From Priestia megaterium NBRC 15308 = ATCC 14581 (GTDB lineage: Bacteria > Bacillota > Bacilli > Bacillales > Bacillaceae_H), in assembly GCF_000832985.1 (NCBI RefSeq), contig NZ_CP009920.1, forward strand, positions 3,404,501 through 3,468,500: a stretch of DNA of 64,000 nt. Reading direction: 5' to 3'. How positions within the stretch are numbered: position 1 is the stretch's first letter; every line of letters begins with the position of its first letter. The notes beneath the pieces are model-generated. The model made no database searches. It had not been told where the DNA came from and saw only the letters and a list, made by a program, of their open reading frames with translations. Of the stretch, positions 28,061-35,578 are shown one piece after another. The translations under genes and the position numbers were made by a program.

Positions 28061-28090
28061 GCCCCTTTCAAGAAAAATGGGGCCTGTTTT
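28061..28090. terminator. Possible hairpin upstream of minus-strand gene
   Basis: GCCCC and GGGGC are separated by 13 bases and followed by CTGTTTTTG. No plus-strand gene ends here, so it may be an attenuator-like element of the minus-strand gene or a chance stem. Confidence 0.3.
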
Positions 28091-28167
28091 TGTTTCTTTA
28101 AGGAAACTTTTTTTATCTCAACCATATATTATTGTATAAAGAAACATTTTAGAAAAGAGGGAATACA

Positions 28168-28275
28168 GTGAAAAAAAGTTCGAAGGATGTTAAGGTGCAA
28201 CAGTATATTTACCTCATGTATAAGCTGGGGATTATTACAGAAGAACAAAAGAATCAATTCTTTCAAAATCAATAA
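28168..28275 (+). CDS. Small hypothetical protein (35 aa)
   Basis: GTG at 28168 behind AAAAGAGGG opens 35 codons: a Lys/Ser start, then a helix-like QQYIYLMYKLGIITEEQ segment. A terminator follows at once. The amphipathic segment and clean signals suggest a true small gene. Family not recognised. Confidence 0.6.
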   Translation: MKKSSKDVKVQQYIYLMYKLGIITEEQKNQFFQNQ

Positions 28276-28310
28276 AAAAGCAACCGCTTTTGCTGTCCGG
28301 CTGCTTTTTT
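28274..28310. terminator. Terminator, 35-aa gene/ykvS
   Basis: AAAAAAGCA-ACCG pairs imperfectly with CCGGCTGCTTTTTT. The A and T flanks suit both converging genes. Confidence 0.75.
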
Positions 28311-28313
28311 CCT

Positions 28314-28499
28314 TTACATAGCTGGATTAATGATGATGTAGTTTTTATGGTTGACAACAGTTCGCTGTTCTAAGTCTAAATCGCGGTAGTTTTTCATGTA
28401 AGTCAAATCTACAATCACGGAGTTTTCATTTACTTTTTCGACAATGCCCTGTAAGCCATTTTTAAATTCTATCAAGTTTCCTACCTCTGCTATTTTCAT
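28314..28499 (-). CDS. ykvS: YkvS-like DUF2187 protein
   Basis: 61-residue protein matching the DUF2187 family (B. subtilis YkvS), a small KOW/SH3-like beta fold. The repeating pattern VGNLIEFKNGLQGIVEKV, then VIVDLTYM, is the typical barrel. Molecular role unknown. Location after queF and before ykvT agrees with the B. subtilis order. Start follows CAAAGGAGCG. Confidence 0.85.
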   Translation of the reverse strand: MKIAEVGNLIEFKNGLQGIVEKVNENSVIVDLTYMKNYRDLDLEQRTVVNHKNYIIINPAM

Positions 28500-28806
28500 G
28501 ATTCATCGCTCCTTTGTTTTAAATTAGTTCATTATAAATTTTTTCAATAATTTTAATTTTAAAAATAGTAAAACTAGTTAGCGTTTTCTTTTTTACAATT
28601 TTGCCTTAAAACTGGGAATTAGTAAAGGGTTTTTTGAAAAAATATAAAATAAAATTGAAAAAACAAGTAAAATGTGCTGAGAAATAAAAGGAATTGATAG
28701 CTTTAACGAAAGAGAGAAGCAGGACAGTTCCATCTTTGTTCATCTTTCGTTATAATAAACGAGGTATAATCTTGTCATAAATTATAAGAATTAGAAGGTG
28801 TAGAAA
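28500..28806 (+). other. 307-bp intergenic region before patatin-like gene
   Basis: AT-rich region with divergent starts. A TATAAT at 28766-28771 is a candidate -10 for the patatin-like gene, but no clear -35 stands at the right distance. No coding or structured RNA was found. Confidence 0.4.
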
Positions 28807-29652
28807 TTGAAAGATACTGGACTCGTGCTCGAAGGAGGCGGTATGAGAGGCCTTTATACAACTGGAGTTTTAGATTACTTTATGGAAAGAAATCTGTACC
28901 TTCCGTATGTAATTGGCGTTTCAGCCGGCGCTTGTCATGCCACTTCTTATTTATCTAGACAAATAGGAAGAAGTCGCAAAGCTAATTTAGATTTTTTAGA
29001 GGATCCTCGCTACTTGTCGTGGAAAAATTATTTTAAAACAAAAGAGATATTTGGAATGGATTTCGTTTTTGATGAAATTCCTAATCAGCTTCTTCCATTT
29101 GACTTTGAGGCATTTGCTGAGCGTACAGAGAAGCTTGTAGTAGGAGCAACGGACTGTGTGACGGGAGAACCCGTTTATTTTGATGAATATGACCGGGACA
29201 TTTTGACAGCGGTTCGCGCTTCTAGTTCCCTTCCATTTTTAGCACCTGTCGTTACATATAAAGGAAAAGAGCTGTTAGACGGAGGAATTAGTGATCCGAT
29301 TCCAATCAAAAAAGCAGTGCAGGATGGATATAGAAAAAATATTGTTGTGCTAACGCGAAACGAAGGATATCGAAAAAAGAAATCAAATATGCTTTGGTTA
29401 TTGAAGCGCAAATATCGTCATTATGATGGGCTGACTCGTGCGCTTGAGAACCGCTATAAATTGTATAATGAAACATTGTCATATATTGAAGAACAGGAAA
29501 GACAGGGGAATATCTTTGTGATTCGTCCGCAAACCCCTCTTGTAGTAGGGAGAATTGAGAAGAATCGTGAGCGTCTCGACGCTCTTTACAACCAAGGATA
29601 TAAAGAAGCAGAAGCTCAATTTGCATCTCTGCAAAATTGGCTGAACAGTTAA
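28807..29652 (+). CDS. Patatin-like phospholipase family protein
   Basis: 281-residue cytosolic acyl hydrolase of the patatin family. The oxyanion loop LEGGGMRG is near residue 8, the nucleophile serine in GVSAG near 38 and the catalytic aspartate in DGGISDPIP near 157, so the Ser-Asp dyad is complete. A C-terminal extension of about 90 residues is typical of the bacterial YjjU-like subgroup. Start is TTG with AGAAGGTG upstream. Acts on phospholipid or other acyl esters; substrate unknown. Confidence 0.87.
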   Translation: MKDTGLVLEGGGMRGLYTTGVLDYFMERNLYLPYVIGVSAGACHATSYLSRQIGRSRKANLDFLEDPRYLSWKNYFKTKEIFGMDFVFDEIPNQLLPFDFEAFAERTEKLVVGATDCVTGEPVYFDEYDRDILTAVRASSSLPFLAPVVTYKGKELLDGGISDPIPIKKAVQDGYRKNIVVLTRNEGYRKKKSNMLWLLKRKYRHYDGLTRALENRYKLYNETLSYIEEQERQGNIFVIRPQTPLVVGRIEKNRERLDALYNQGYKEAEAQFASLQNWLNS

Positions 29653-29669
29653 AAGCGAGGTGAAACTGA

Positions 29670-29864
29670 ATGGATGAACAAACAGCAATAAACATGTTGA
29701 ATGAGTTAAGTGAAGGAAAAGTAACCGAAATTAAAGTTAAAAAAGAAGACTTTCTTGCTTTTCGCCCTTTTTTAGTAAATCGCCCTGATTTCAAACATTT
29801 TCGTGGAATAGCTGGACGCGGTGGAGATTTTACCTATACGTATCTAGAAATTCCTAGGAGCTAA
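29670..29864 (+). CDS. Small hypothetical protein (64 aa)
   Basis: 64 residues, starting at ATG behind AGCGAGGTG and 17 bases after the patatin-like gene, so probably cotranscribed. It reads as helix-strand-helix with a glycine-rich FRGIAGRGGDF turn. No membrane helix. I do not recognise the family. Confidence 0.65.
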   Translation: MDEQTAINMLNELSEGKVTEIKVKKEDFLAFRPFLVNRPDFKHFRGIAGRGGDFTYTYLEIPRS

Positions 29865-29951
29865 ACGAAATGATGGCATTATTTGATTATGCCTTATATA
29901 ATGAATGTATGAGCCTGTACAGTAGAGAATATACTGTTACAAGTGCTTGTG

Positions 29952-29988
29952 CGTTTATTTAGTAACGTACGGTAAGAACGAATAAACG
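29952..29988. repeat. Inverted repeat between two small genes
   Basis: CGTTTATT (29952-29959) and AATAAACG (29981-29988) form an eight-base inverted repeat with a 21-base loop, ending 23 bases before the next start codon. No T-run, so more likely an operator or 5' leader structure than a terminator. Confidence 0.5.
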
Positions 29989-30011
29989 TGTTTAGTTATA
30001 GGAGGGATATT

Positions 30012-30338
30012 ATGGATGAGTTTCGAAAAAGTACAGCACCTTTTTATTTTGCAGATCATATATGGAAAGATAAAAATGGAATGACGACTTATGGGATGCT
30101 GTTAACGAACCGGCCCGAAGATGACGGGGACTATGACCTCCATTCGTTATTAGAAGAAGCATATGTAGATCATAAAAAAATTCTAATTACTACTGTTTAC
30201 GACAACAGTGAACAGCAGTTGACCGGATACGTGATACATTTATCAGATGATCAAGACGTCTTTACGTTTATGGATGATACGGGTGCTAAGCTAGTGATTG
30301 ATTTCTATGATGTTGTAGAAATTGAGATCGAAGATTAA
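30012..30338 (+). CDS. YolD-like small protein (108 aa)
   Basis: 108-residue protein. The C-terminal half (ILITTVYDNSEQQLTGYVI followed by alternating strands and IDFYDVVEIEIED) resembles the beta pattern of YolD-like proteins; the N-terminal half is acidic and unmatched. The start at 30012 has an ideal AGGAGGG; the upstream in-frame start at 29988 lacks one. Function unknown. Confidence 0.6.
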   Translation: MDEFRKSTAPFYFADHIWKDKNGMTTYGMLLTNRPEDDGDYDLHSLLEEAYVDHKKILITTVYDNSEQQLTGYVIHLSDDQDVFTFMDDTGAKLVIDFYDVVEIEIED

Positions 30339-30342
30339 AAAG

Positions 30343-30375
30343 AGCTGAATGTTGATTACAACATTCAGCTTTTTT
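30343..30375 (+). terminator. Terminator after YolD-like gene
   Basis: Perfect 12-base stem AGCTGAATGTTG with CAACATTCAGCT and a four-base loop, followed by Ts. Confidence 0.92.
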
Positions 30376-30650
30376 GTGTAAAAGTAGATGAATTTAAATG
30401 TTTATCATAAGAATTATAAGGGAAAAACGAATGAAGAAATTTCTGATTAAACTGAAATAAATCGGGAAAATATACCTGCATTTTAGAAAAATTACCGTGA
30501 TTATGACAAAAAACAAGGTACAATGTCATAATTGTGTTCCGAACGTAATTTTGTTCATCAAACTTAAAGAAATGTAATTGAATCGTTCGGTGAAACCCCT
30601 ATATAGCTATGATAGAGTAATACCATACGAAATTTCAGGAGGTATTACCT

Positions 30651-31364
30651 ATGAAACATAGTTATATGAAATCAATGGTAGTAGCTTGTTTAGCTACTCT
30701 TTCATTTATAGGTTTTAATGCAACAGCTACGGCTGCAACTAATTATAAAGTAGTCAAAGGCGATAGTCTTTGGAAGTTAGGTAAAAGATATAGTGTAACA
30801 ATTGACGATATTAAAAAATTAAACAATCGTCAAGGAGATATGATTTATATTGGTGAAACATTAGCGATTCCGAGTAAGACAAAAGTGCTGGCTGCTGAAA
30901 CAACGGAACCTTCAACGGCAGCACCGGCTAATACGGCTAAGCCAGAACCAAAACCAGAAGCCAAACCCGCAGAGCAGGCAACACCTGCAGTTTCAATCTC
31001 TGCAAGTGAAAAAGATTTATTAGCTCGCTTAGTAGAAGCTGAAGCAAAAGGCGAATCTTATGAAGGAAAAGTAGGGGTAGCAACAGTGGTGTTAAACCGT
31101 GTAGATTCTCCGAAGTTTCCAGATACGGTAACAGGAGTTATTAAACAAGTTGTCGGAAAAGCATACGCTTTTTCACCGGTCCAAAACGGATCAATTAACA
31201 AACCTGCTTCAGAAGATTCGAAAAAAGCAGTAGAGCAAGCATTGACTAGAAAAGATCGTTTAGACGATTCCATTTACTTTTATAATCCAAAAACAGCTAC
31301 GGATAACTGGATTCGTTCACGTGCTGTAATTAAAACAATTGATCATCATGTATTTGCCAAATAA
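30651..31364 (+). CDS. ykvT: YkvT-like LysM cell-wall hydrolase (SleB family)
   Basis: 237-residue exported protein. A signal peptide ends near residue 29 (ATATAAT), one LysM domain ([16 protein letters not shown] to IPSK) spans about 31-75, a Pro/Ala/Glu/Lys linker follows to 125, and a hydrolase domain of the SleB/CwlJ type occupies 128-237. Its likely catalytic glutamate is in [11 protein letters not shown]. It should cleave peptidoglycan, perhaps spore cortex, as proposed for B. subtilis YkvT. Start follows TCAGGAGGT. Position after ykvS supports the orthology. Confidence 0.87.
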   Translation: MKHSYMKSMVVACLATLSFIGFNATATAATNYKVVKGDSLWKLGKRYSVTIDDIKKLNNRQGDMIYIGETLAIPSKTKVLAAETTEPSTAAPANTAKPEPKPEAKPAEQATPAVSISASEKDLLARLVEAEAKGESYEGKVGVATVVLNRVDSPKFPDTVTGVIKQVVGKAYAFSPVQNGSINKPASEDSKKAVEQALTRKDRLDDSIYFYNPKTATDNWIRSRAVIKTIDHHVFAK

Positions 31365-31391
31365 AAAAGAGCCGTTCTGGCTCTTTTTTTT
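31363..31391. terminator. Bidirectional terminator, ykvT/yueI
   Basis: AAAAAAGAGCC pairs with GGCTCTTTTTT around GTTCT. It overlaps both stop codons. Confidence 0.9.
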
Positions 31392-31749
31392 AGTCTAAAA
31401 AAATATCTCGTTCCAAACTGCCTTCAGAACCTGTTAAAACCAGACCAATATCGGTATCAGCTTCTAAGTTCTGAACGATGGTAAAAGGCACTTTATGTTG
31501 GTTAGCCGCTTGAATATAGGGGGAGAGGTATGAGTAAGACAAGGAGCCATTTAAAAACAAATGACCGTCTTTCAATTTTTTTAAAAGAGGCTTTATTTTT
31601 GCTGCATCCTTTTTCATGACTTGCCCTTTTTTTAGCGCAAGTTCAATATTCTCACGCAGAGCAGTTAAGAAATATCTTCTTTCGTCTCTTTTTGTTTCCT
31701 TTGCTCCGTACATTCCTCGTTCTAAGTATTCTTCTAGTTGATCAGACAT
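31390..31749 (-). CDS. yueI: YueI-family protein (DUF1694)
   Basis: 119-residue cytosolic protein of the YueI/DUF1694 family. Seen are the N-terminal RGMYGAKETKRDERRYFL signature and an alternating alpha/beta remainder with a L7Ae-like look. Function is not established. Start follows GAAAGGAAGTG. It lies alone, converging on ykvT. Confidence 0.82.
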   Translation of the reverse strand: MSDQLEEYLERGMYGAKETKRDERRYFLTALRENIELALKKGQVMKKDAAKIKPLLKKLKDGHLFLNGSLSYSYLSPYIQAANQHKVPFTIVQNLEADTDIGLVLTGSEGSLERDIFLD

Positions 31750-31877
31750 TGCGTCACTTCCTTTCGTTATAAACTATAAACGATTATGGCTATAAGTAAA
31801 AGGGACAGGAAAAAAGGAAAATCACTGTGCTATATCACCTGTTTTTTTGCTGAGTACAAAGAAAAACAAAAAATGTG

Positions 31878-31906
31878 TTGAAATTTAGCCTGAAATATTG
31901 TTTAAT
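31878..31906 (+). promoter_or_regulatory. Orphan promoter upstream of cre site
   Basis: TTGAAA (31878-31883) and TTTAAT (31901-31906) with a 17-base spacer. No coding region follows for over 500 bases, but a cre site and a terminator do. Confidence 0.5.
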
Positions 31907-31946
31907 GTAAATAGATAGGAAATCATATCGGTTTTTTATTAAAGGT

Positions 31947-31961
31947 TTGTAAGCGATTACA
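31947..31961. promoter_or_regulatory. cre site (CcpA operator)
   Basis: TTGTAAGCGATTACA fits the cre consensus WTGNAANCGNWNNCW at every position and is a palindrome apart from its centre. It lies about 35 bases after the predicted start of the orphan transcript, a road-block position. Confidence 0.7.
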
Positions 31962-32114
31962 GATATACATACATAGCAGCGTTTGGGGAGACGCTCCTAT
32001 GATTTTATGTTCAAAGCGCATTGTATAAAAAGGGGATTATATAGCTTTAGGGCATATACGGTCAAGCAAAGGGTCAGATAAATTAATAAAAAATCGTTAT
32101 GTATTTTCATAAGA

Positions 32115-32148
32115 AGAACGGTCAACATTTTTGTTGAGCGTTCTTTTT
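32115..32148 (+). terminator. Terminator of orphan transcript
   Basis: AGAACG, CAACA, a TTTT loop, TGTTG and CGTTCT form an interrupted 11-pair stem followed by Ts. No upstream coding gene needs it. Confidence 0.8.
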
Positions 32149-32431
32149 ATGCGTTCATATTATGTTTATTCCTCATTGCAGCAGACAGCAGATGCTGAAA
32201 ATTGTAAAGGTCCATTCCTCGTTGCATCTCTCTTATTTTACATAAGTTACATGTAGTATGTTTCAAAGCCTTAAAAAATATATGTCTCTACGCTTGTTTA
32301 ATCCTAACGAGGTGGTAGAAAAGGAATATTTTTTAAGAAATCGCAAAAAAAGAGGCGATCGCCTATGCAAGAAGTAGGTGAATAACATATGTAATAAAGA
32401 GAATGAAATATAATTTGAGGAGGCATGTATC

Positions 32432-32719
32432 ATGCAAGAATTTGATATTAATGACATAAGAAGACCATTCGGTGGTTTTGGAGGCTTTGGTCGTCCAGGA
32501 TTCGGTTTCGGTCGCCCAGGTTTTGGTTTCGGTCGTCCTGGTTTTGGCTTCGGCCGTCCGGGGTTCGGCTTTGGCTTTGGTCGCCCTTGGGGTTGGGGTT
32601 TTGGAGCTCCATTTCTTGGAGGATTAGTTCTTGGAAGTGCATTAGGAGGTCCAGGTTATTACGGTTATCCAGCACCATATTATCCGCCGTACCCACCATA
32701 TTATCCTTATTATTATTAA
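32432..32719 (+). CDS. Gly/Phe/Tyr-rich repeat protein, coat-like
   Basis: 95 residues: a short acidic start, four units of GFGFGRP between about 20 and 45, a glycine-rich hydrophobic segment (FLGGLVLGSALGG), and a tail of Pro and Tyr. The composition resembles small spore-coat or spore-surface proteins, where tyrosines allow cross-linking. Strong GAGGAGGC site 11 bases before the ATG. A role in the coat is inference; a general surface protein is the alternative. Confidence 0.75.
   Translation: MQEFDINDIRRPFGGFGGFGRPGFGFGRPGFGFGRPGFGFGRPGFGFGFGRPWGWGFGAPFLGGLVLGSALGGPGYYGYPAPYYPPYPPYYPYYY
32467..32585 (+). repeat. Tandem repeats within coat-like gene
   Basis: About five copies of a unit near 24 bases (TTCGGTTTCGGTCGYCCAGG and variants) encode GFGFGRP. 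Silent differences between copies show they are not all recent. Confidence 0.8.
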
Positions 32720-32725
32720 AACAAT

Positions 32726-32752
32726 GAGCGCTGATAAAGCGCTCTTTTATTA
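32726..32752 (+). terminator. Terminator after coat-like gene
   Basis: GAGCGC (32726-32731) pairs with GCGCTC (32739-32744), then TTTTATTAT. Confidence 0.8.
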
Positions 32753-32859
32753 TGTTCAGTCCAAGATATATATAGAATGAATGCAAGACGTTACGTTTAG
32801 AAAATGATAACAGTTTTAAATAAGGAATGAACGCTTAAGCTAAAGAAGACAAGTTTTCC

Positions 32860-32887
32860 TTGCAACAATTGTTGATTTTGCTATAAT
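32860..32887 (+). promoter_or_regulatory. Promoter of NCS2 permease gene
   Basis: TTGCAA (32860-32865) and TATAAT (32882-32887) with a 16-base spacer. A perfect 12-base palindrome CAACAATTGTTG (32863-32874) overlaps the -35 and could be a repressor site. Confidence 0.7.
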
Positions 32888-32949
32888 AACTTCGGTGGCA
32901 TTTTTGGTCACTGGGTGGGCGAGGGATAGATGAAAAGAAGGAAATTAGA

Positions 32950-34248
32950 TTGAACGCATTATTTGAAAAGTTGTTTCGTTTAAACGACCACCAAACAACT
33001 GTTGGAAAAGAAAGCTTAGCTGGGGTCATTTCATTTCTTTCCATCGTGTATATTATTGCTGTTAATTCAACCATTTTGTCTGATGCTGGTATTCCGCTTG
33101 AAGCAGGAATATTCGCAACAGTAGCTTCGGCTTTTGTAGGCTGTGTTATTATGGCTTTTTGGGCAAACGCGCCTCTTATTCTGGTGCCAGGTATGGGGAT
33201 TAATGCATTGTTTACGTATACGATGGTTCAATCCATGGGGTTATCTTGGCAAGAAGGGTTATTAGCAGTAGTAATATCCGGCTTTCTTTTTATAGCATTA
33301 GCTTTCTCACGACTGTCTGCCAAAATTGTCTCTTCGATTCCGCATTCGCTAAAAGAAGCGATAACAGTCGGTGTTGGCTTATTTTTAACATTTATCGGTT
33401 TGCAAAAAGGGAAGCTTGTAGTTCCAAGCGAAAACACTTTTGTAGCACTTGGAGACTTGTCAGATCCGTTTGTGATCAGTACGCTGTTGACGTTAATTAT
33501 CACAATCGTACTGTTTATCCGAAATGTGAAAGGTAACTTTTTGTTAAGCATGATTGCTGGATCAGTCCTTGCCTTCTTACTTGGTGTAAGGAGCGGTGCA
33601 GAAAAAGGACAGTCCGCTGGGAGCGTGAACGACTTCTTTAGCAGCTTTGGTACATTGTCTTTTGGAGCTATTGGAGACGTTGCGTTTTGGGCAGCTGTCT
33701 TTTCATTAACAATGGTATTGATTTTTGAAAATATCGGTTTGCTGCATGGTCAGCTAGGTATGATGAATCAAGGTAGCAAATTTCCCCGGGCCTTTCAAGC
33801 AACAGCCGCCTCAGCTTTGCTAAGCGGCGTGTTTGGAACAAGTCCAACGGTGTCTTCTGTAGAAGGAGCATCTGGTATTGCAGCTGGAGGGCGAACGGGT
33901 TTAACATCGCTGATTACAGGAGTTTTATTTTTAAGTTCACTTCTGTTTATTCCATTTATTAAGCTCGTTCCAGATAGTGCTATTGCACCTATTCTTATTG
34001 TTATTGGAGCATTGATGATTCAAAATATCAAAAACATCAATTTACAGGACTTAACAGAAGGTTTCCCTGCATTTTTAATTATTGCGCTTATTCCTCTTAC
34101 GTACAGCATTGCTGATGGAATTGCATTTGGGTTCATTGCGTATCCACTGCTTAAATTATTCCTTGGTAAAATGCGTGAAGTATCGATGTTTATGTATGTA
34201 AGCGCGCTGTTGTTTTTCTTGAATTTTGTGCTGCATTATATTGCTTAA
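32950..34248 (+). CDS. NCS2 purine permease (AzgA/PbuG type)
   Basis: 432-residue membrane transporter with about twelve helices, of the AzgA-like branch of NCS2, which imports hypoxanthine, guanine or adenine with protons. The signature region VPGMGINALFTYT is near 80-92 and the segment GTSPTVSSVEGASGIAAGGRTGLTS begins near 297, the substrate-site region of the family. Start is TTG with AAGAAGG upstream. No purine riboswitch is evident in the leader. Exact base not readable. Confidence 0.88.
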   Translation: MNALFEKLFRLNDHQTTVGKESLAGVISFLSIVYIIAVNSTILSDAGIPLEAGIFATVASAFVGCVIMAFWANAPLILVPGMGINALFTYTMVQSMGLSWQEGLLAVVISGFLFIALAFSRLSAKIVSSIPHSLKEAITVGVGLFLTFIGLQKGKLVVPSENTFVALGDLSDPFVISTLLTLIITIVLFIRNVKGNFLLSMIAGSVLAFLLGVRSGAEKGQSAGSVNDFFSSFGTLSFGAIGDVAFWAAVFSLTMVLIFENIGLLHGQLGMMNQGSKFPRAFQATAASALLSGVFGTSPTVSSVEGASGIAAGGRTGLTSLITGVLFLSSLLFIPFIKLVPDSAIAPILIVIGALMIQNIKNINLQDLTEGFPAFLIIALIPLTYSIADGIAFGFIAYPLLKLFLGKMREVSMFMYVSALLFFLNFVLHYIA

Positions 34249-34253
34249 AATAG

Positions 34254-34284
34254 ACAGCTGAGTACTTTTGCTCAGCTGTTTTTT
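34254..34284 (+). terminator. Terminator after NCS2 permease
   Basis: ACAGCTGAG pairs with CTCAGCTGT, followed by six Ts. Confidence 0.9.
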
Positions 34285-34418
34285 GTATTTGCGGTAAAGA
34301 ATCCTCTTTTTAGATATCATACTCCGTATTTCGTGTCCTTTGGCTAACTTTCGCTTCTAAAATGACGTTTCCTGCGTAAAGTAGTACAGAAGTCGGAGGG
34401 GGATATAAGGGGGAGAAA

Positions 34419-34796
34419 ATGATGGGAATTAAATTAATTAAAATATCAGCCGTTTATTTTGGACTTGGCATCATATTGGGGTATTATATGTCAATTGTTC
34501 ACAGCTACGCTTTGACACCTGTTCACGTGCACATCAATTTATTAGGATGGACGTCGCTTACGTTAGCGGGACTTATTTATTATTTGTTTCCTGCGTTTAG
34601 CGAAAGTAAATTAGCCAAACTGCACGTATGGTTGCATAATATAGGATTACCGGTCATGATGATTGGTTTATTTTTCATGATCGTACTAGAAAACCAAGCT
34701 TTTACACCCGTAGTGGCAGCAGGAGCAACACTTACGGCTATTGGCGTTTTAATTTTCGTATGTCACATCCTTAAAAATTTGAAATCTGAACGATAA
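34419..34796 (+). CDS. Small membrane protein, cbb3-oxidase subunit I-like
   Basis: 125 residues with four hydrophobic helices. The motif HVHINLLGWTSLTLAGLIYY near residue 37-56 resembles the histidine-bearing helix of heme-copper oxidase or nitric-oxide-reductase-type subunit I, and further histidines (KLHVWLHNIGLP) lie near 75. It is far too short to be a full oxidase; such small relatives occur in Bacillus with no assigned role. A heme-binding role is conceivable but inferred. GGGGGAG precedes ATG at 34419 and 34422. Confidence 0.65.
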   Translation: MMGIKLIKISAVYFGLGIILGYYMSIVHSYALTPVHVHINLLGWTSLTLAGLIYYLFPAFSESKLAKLHVWLHNIGLPVMMIGLFFMIVLENQAFTPVVAAGATLTAIGVLIFVCHILKNLKSER

Positions 34797-35000
34797 ACGA
34801 AGAAGGTCGTTGACGATGACTGCTAATTTCAAAAGGAAAAAGAACCAGCTATAGCGAATATACATGTAAACAAGGTGAAAGTGTGATTTACATAAAGGTG
34901 TGCTAGGCATCTTTATAAGGAGGGATAAGCTGCAGGGAGTTCTAGCTCTTATAAAAGCCAATAAAAGGGCTGATTATAAGTTTCTTGCGGCGGAGATACT

Positions 35001-35264
35001 ATGGGAGAACATCAACAATTAGTGCGTGTTAGGGAGCTAGCAAATGAAATTATTCGACTTCGTCTTCAAGACCGTACGACTTATGACGAATTAGAGTTGC
35101 AAAATAATGTAGAGTTGTTGTCTCGTTCTGTGGTTGACTTAGTAAACATTATGTTAGCCGAAGATGTGGATTCGTCTACGTCTTTAAAAGCTACAGCTTC
35201 TAAAATGAAAATGGTGTATAATAACATGCATCAAGCTGAGAAAAAAGATTATTTGCATTTCTAA
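35001..35264 (+). CDS. Hypothetical helical protein (87 aa)
   Basis: 87 residues, strongly helical by pattern, with charged N-terminal RVRELANEIIRLRLQDRTTYDELE and no membrane segment. Start ATG behind GGCGGAG. About 50 bases ahead of the small membrane gene at 35313, so the two may be cotranscribed. Family not recognised. Confidence 0.6.
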   Translation: MGEHQQLVRVRELANEIIRLRLQDRTTYDELELQNNVELLSRSVVDLVNIMLAEDVDSSTSLKATASKMKMVYNNMHQAEKKDYLHF

Positions 35265-35312
35265 TTGCTAGGCTCCTTTTCGCCACAAACGAAATGGAGG
35301 TGTACGAGGCAG

Positions 35313-35519
35313 ATGCTATCGTCACTAACGACTTCTGAAGCTATTGTAGCATCCGTTCTTGCACTGGTTGTCATTGCCGTTTCCATTATCTTTTTTGCCA
35401 CTCTTATTATGGTTGTTGTTCGACGAGAAAGAATCAGCAGCTTGGTTAATCACGGAGAGCATGCAGATGGAAAGCAAAAAAGCTTAGGTGAATTTTTTCG
35501 TTCTTTACGGAAAAAATAA
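35313..35519 (+). CDS. Small single-pass membrane protein (68 aa)
   Basis: 68 residues with one long hydrophobic helix (about 11-36, IVASVLALVVIAVSIIFFATLIMVVV) followed by a basic RRER stop and a soluble tail ending in lysines, so the tail is likely cytoplasmic. Start at 35313 follows GGAGG at 35296-35300; the longer frame back to 35265 begins right on the previous stop and is unlikely. Family not recognised. Confidence 0.6.
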   Translation: MLSSLTTSEAIVASVLALVVIAVSIIFFATLIMVVVRRERISSLVNHGEHADGKQKSLGEFFRSLRKK

Positions 35520-35543
35520 CTACCGTTTTCTTATTAAATAGAT

Positions 35544-35578
35544 AAAAGCGGTCAATTTAAACGTTGACCGCTTTTTTT
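35544..35578. terminator. Bidirectional terminator before HAD gene
   Basis: AAAAGCGGTCAA pairs with TTGACCGCTTTT, with a T-run, between convergent genes. Confidence 0.9.

Larger units (their letters stand above)
31913..32148 (+). ncRNA. Candidate small RNA (about 236 nt), CcpA-controlled
   Basis: Promoter-like pair, catabolite-response element, a small AGCGT/ACGCT hairpin and a proper terminator lie in a row in a region without a supported gene. The only plus-strand frames are 9 and 24 codons long with no convincing ribosome binding site. I infer a regulatory RNA or a dual-function RNA with a tiny peptide. Boundaries are estimates. Confidence 0.45.

Noticed and set aside
32060-32077. GGTCAAG-CAAA-GGGTCAG as a third CtsR operator
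   Set aside because: The spacer is four bases rather than three and the second heptad is a poor match; no heat-shock gene follows.
32353-32364. AGGCGATCGCCT palindrome (HIP1-like)
   Set aside because: A single occurrence; the abundant HIP1 motif belongs to cyanobacteria and has no known role here.
32448-32786. 112-codon minus-strand frame opposite the coat-like gene
   Set aside because: It is the shadow of a repeat-rich gene; repeated codons on one strand give open frames on the other.
32889-32949. Purine riboswitch before the NCS2 permease
   Set aside because: The G-rich leader does not show the conserved three-way junction bases of the purine aptamer.
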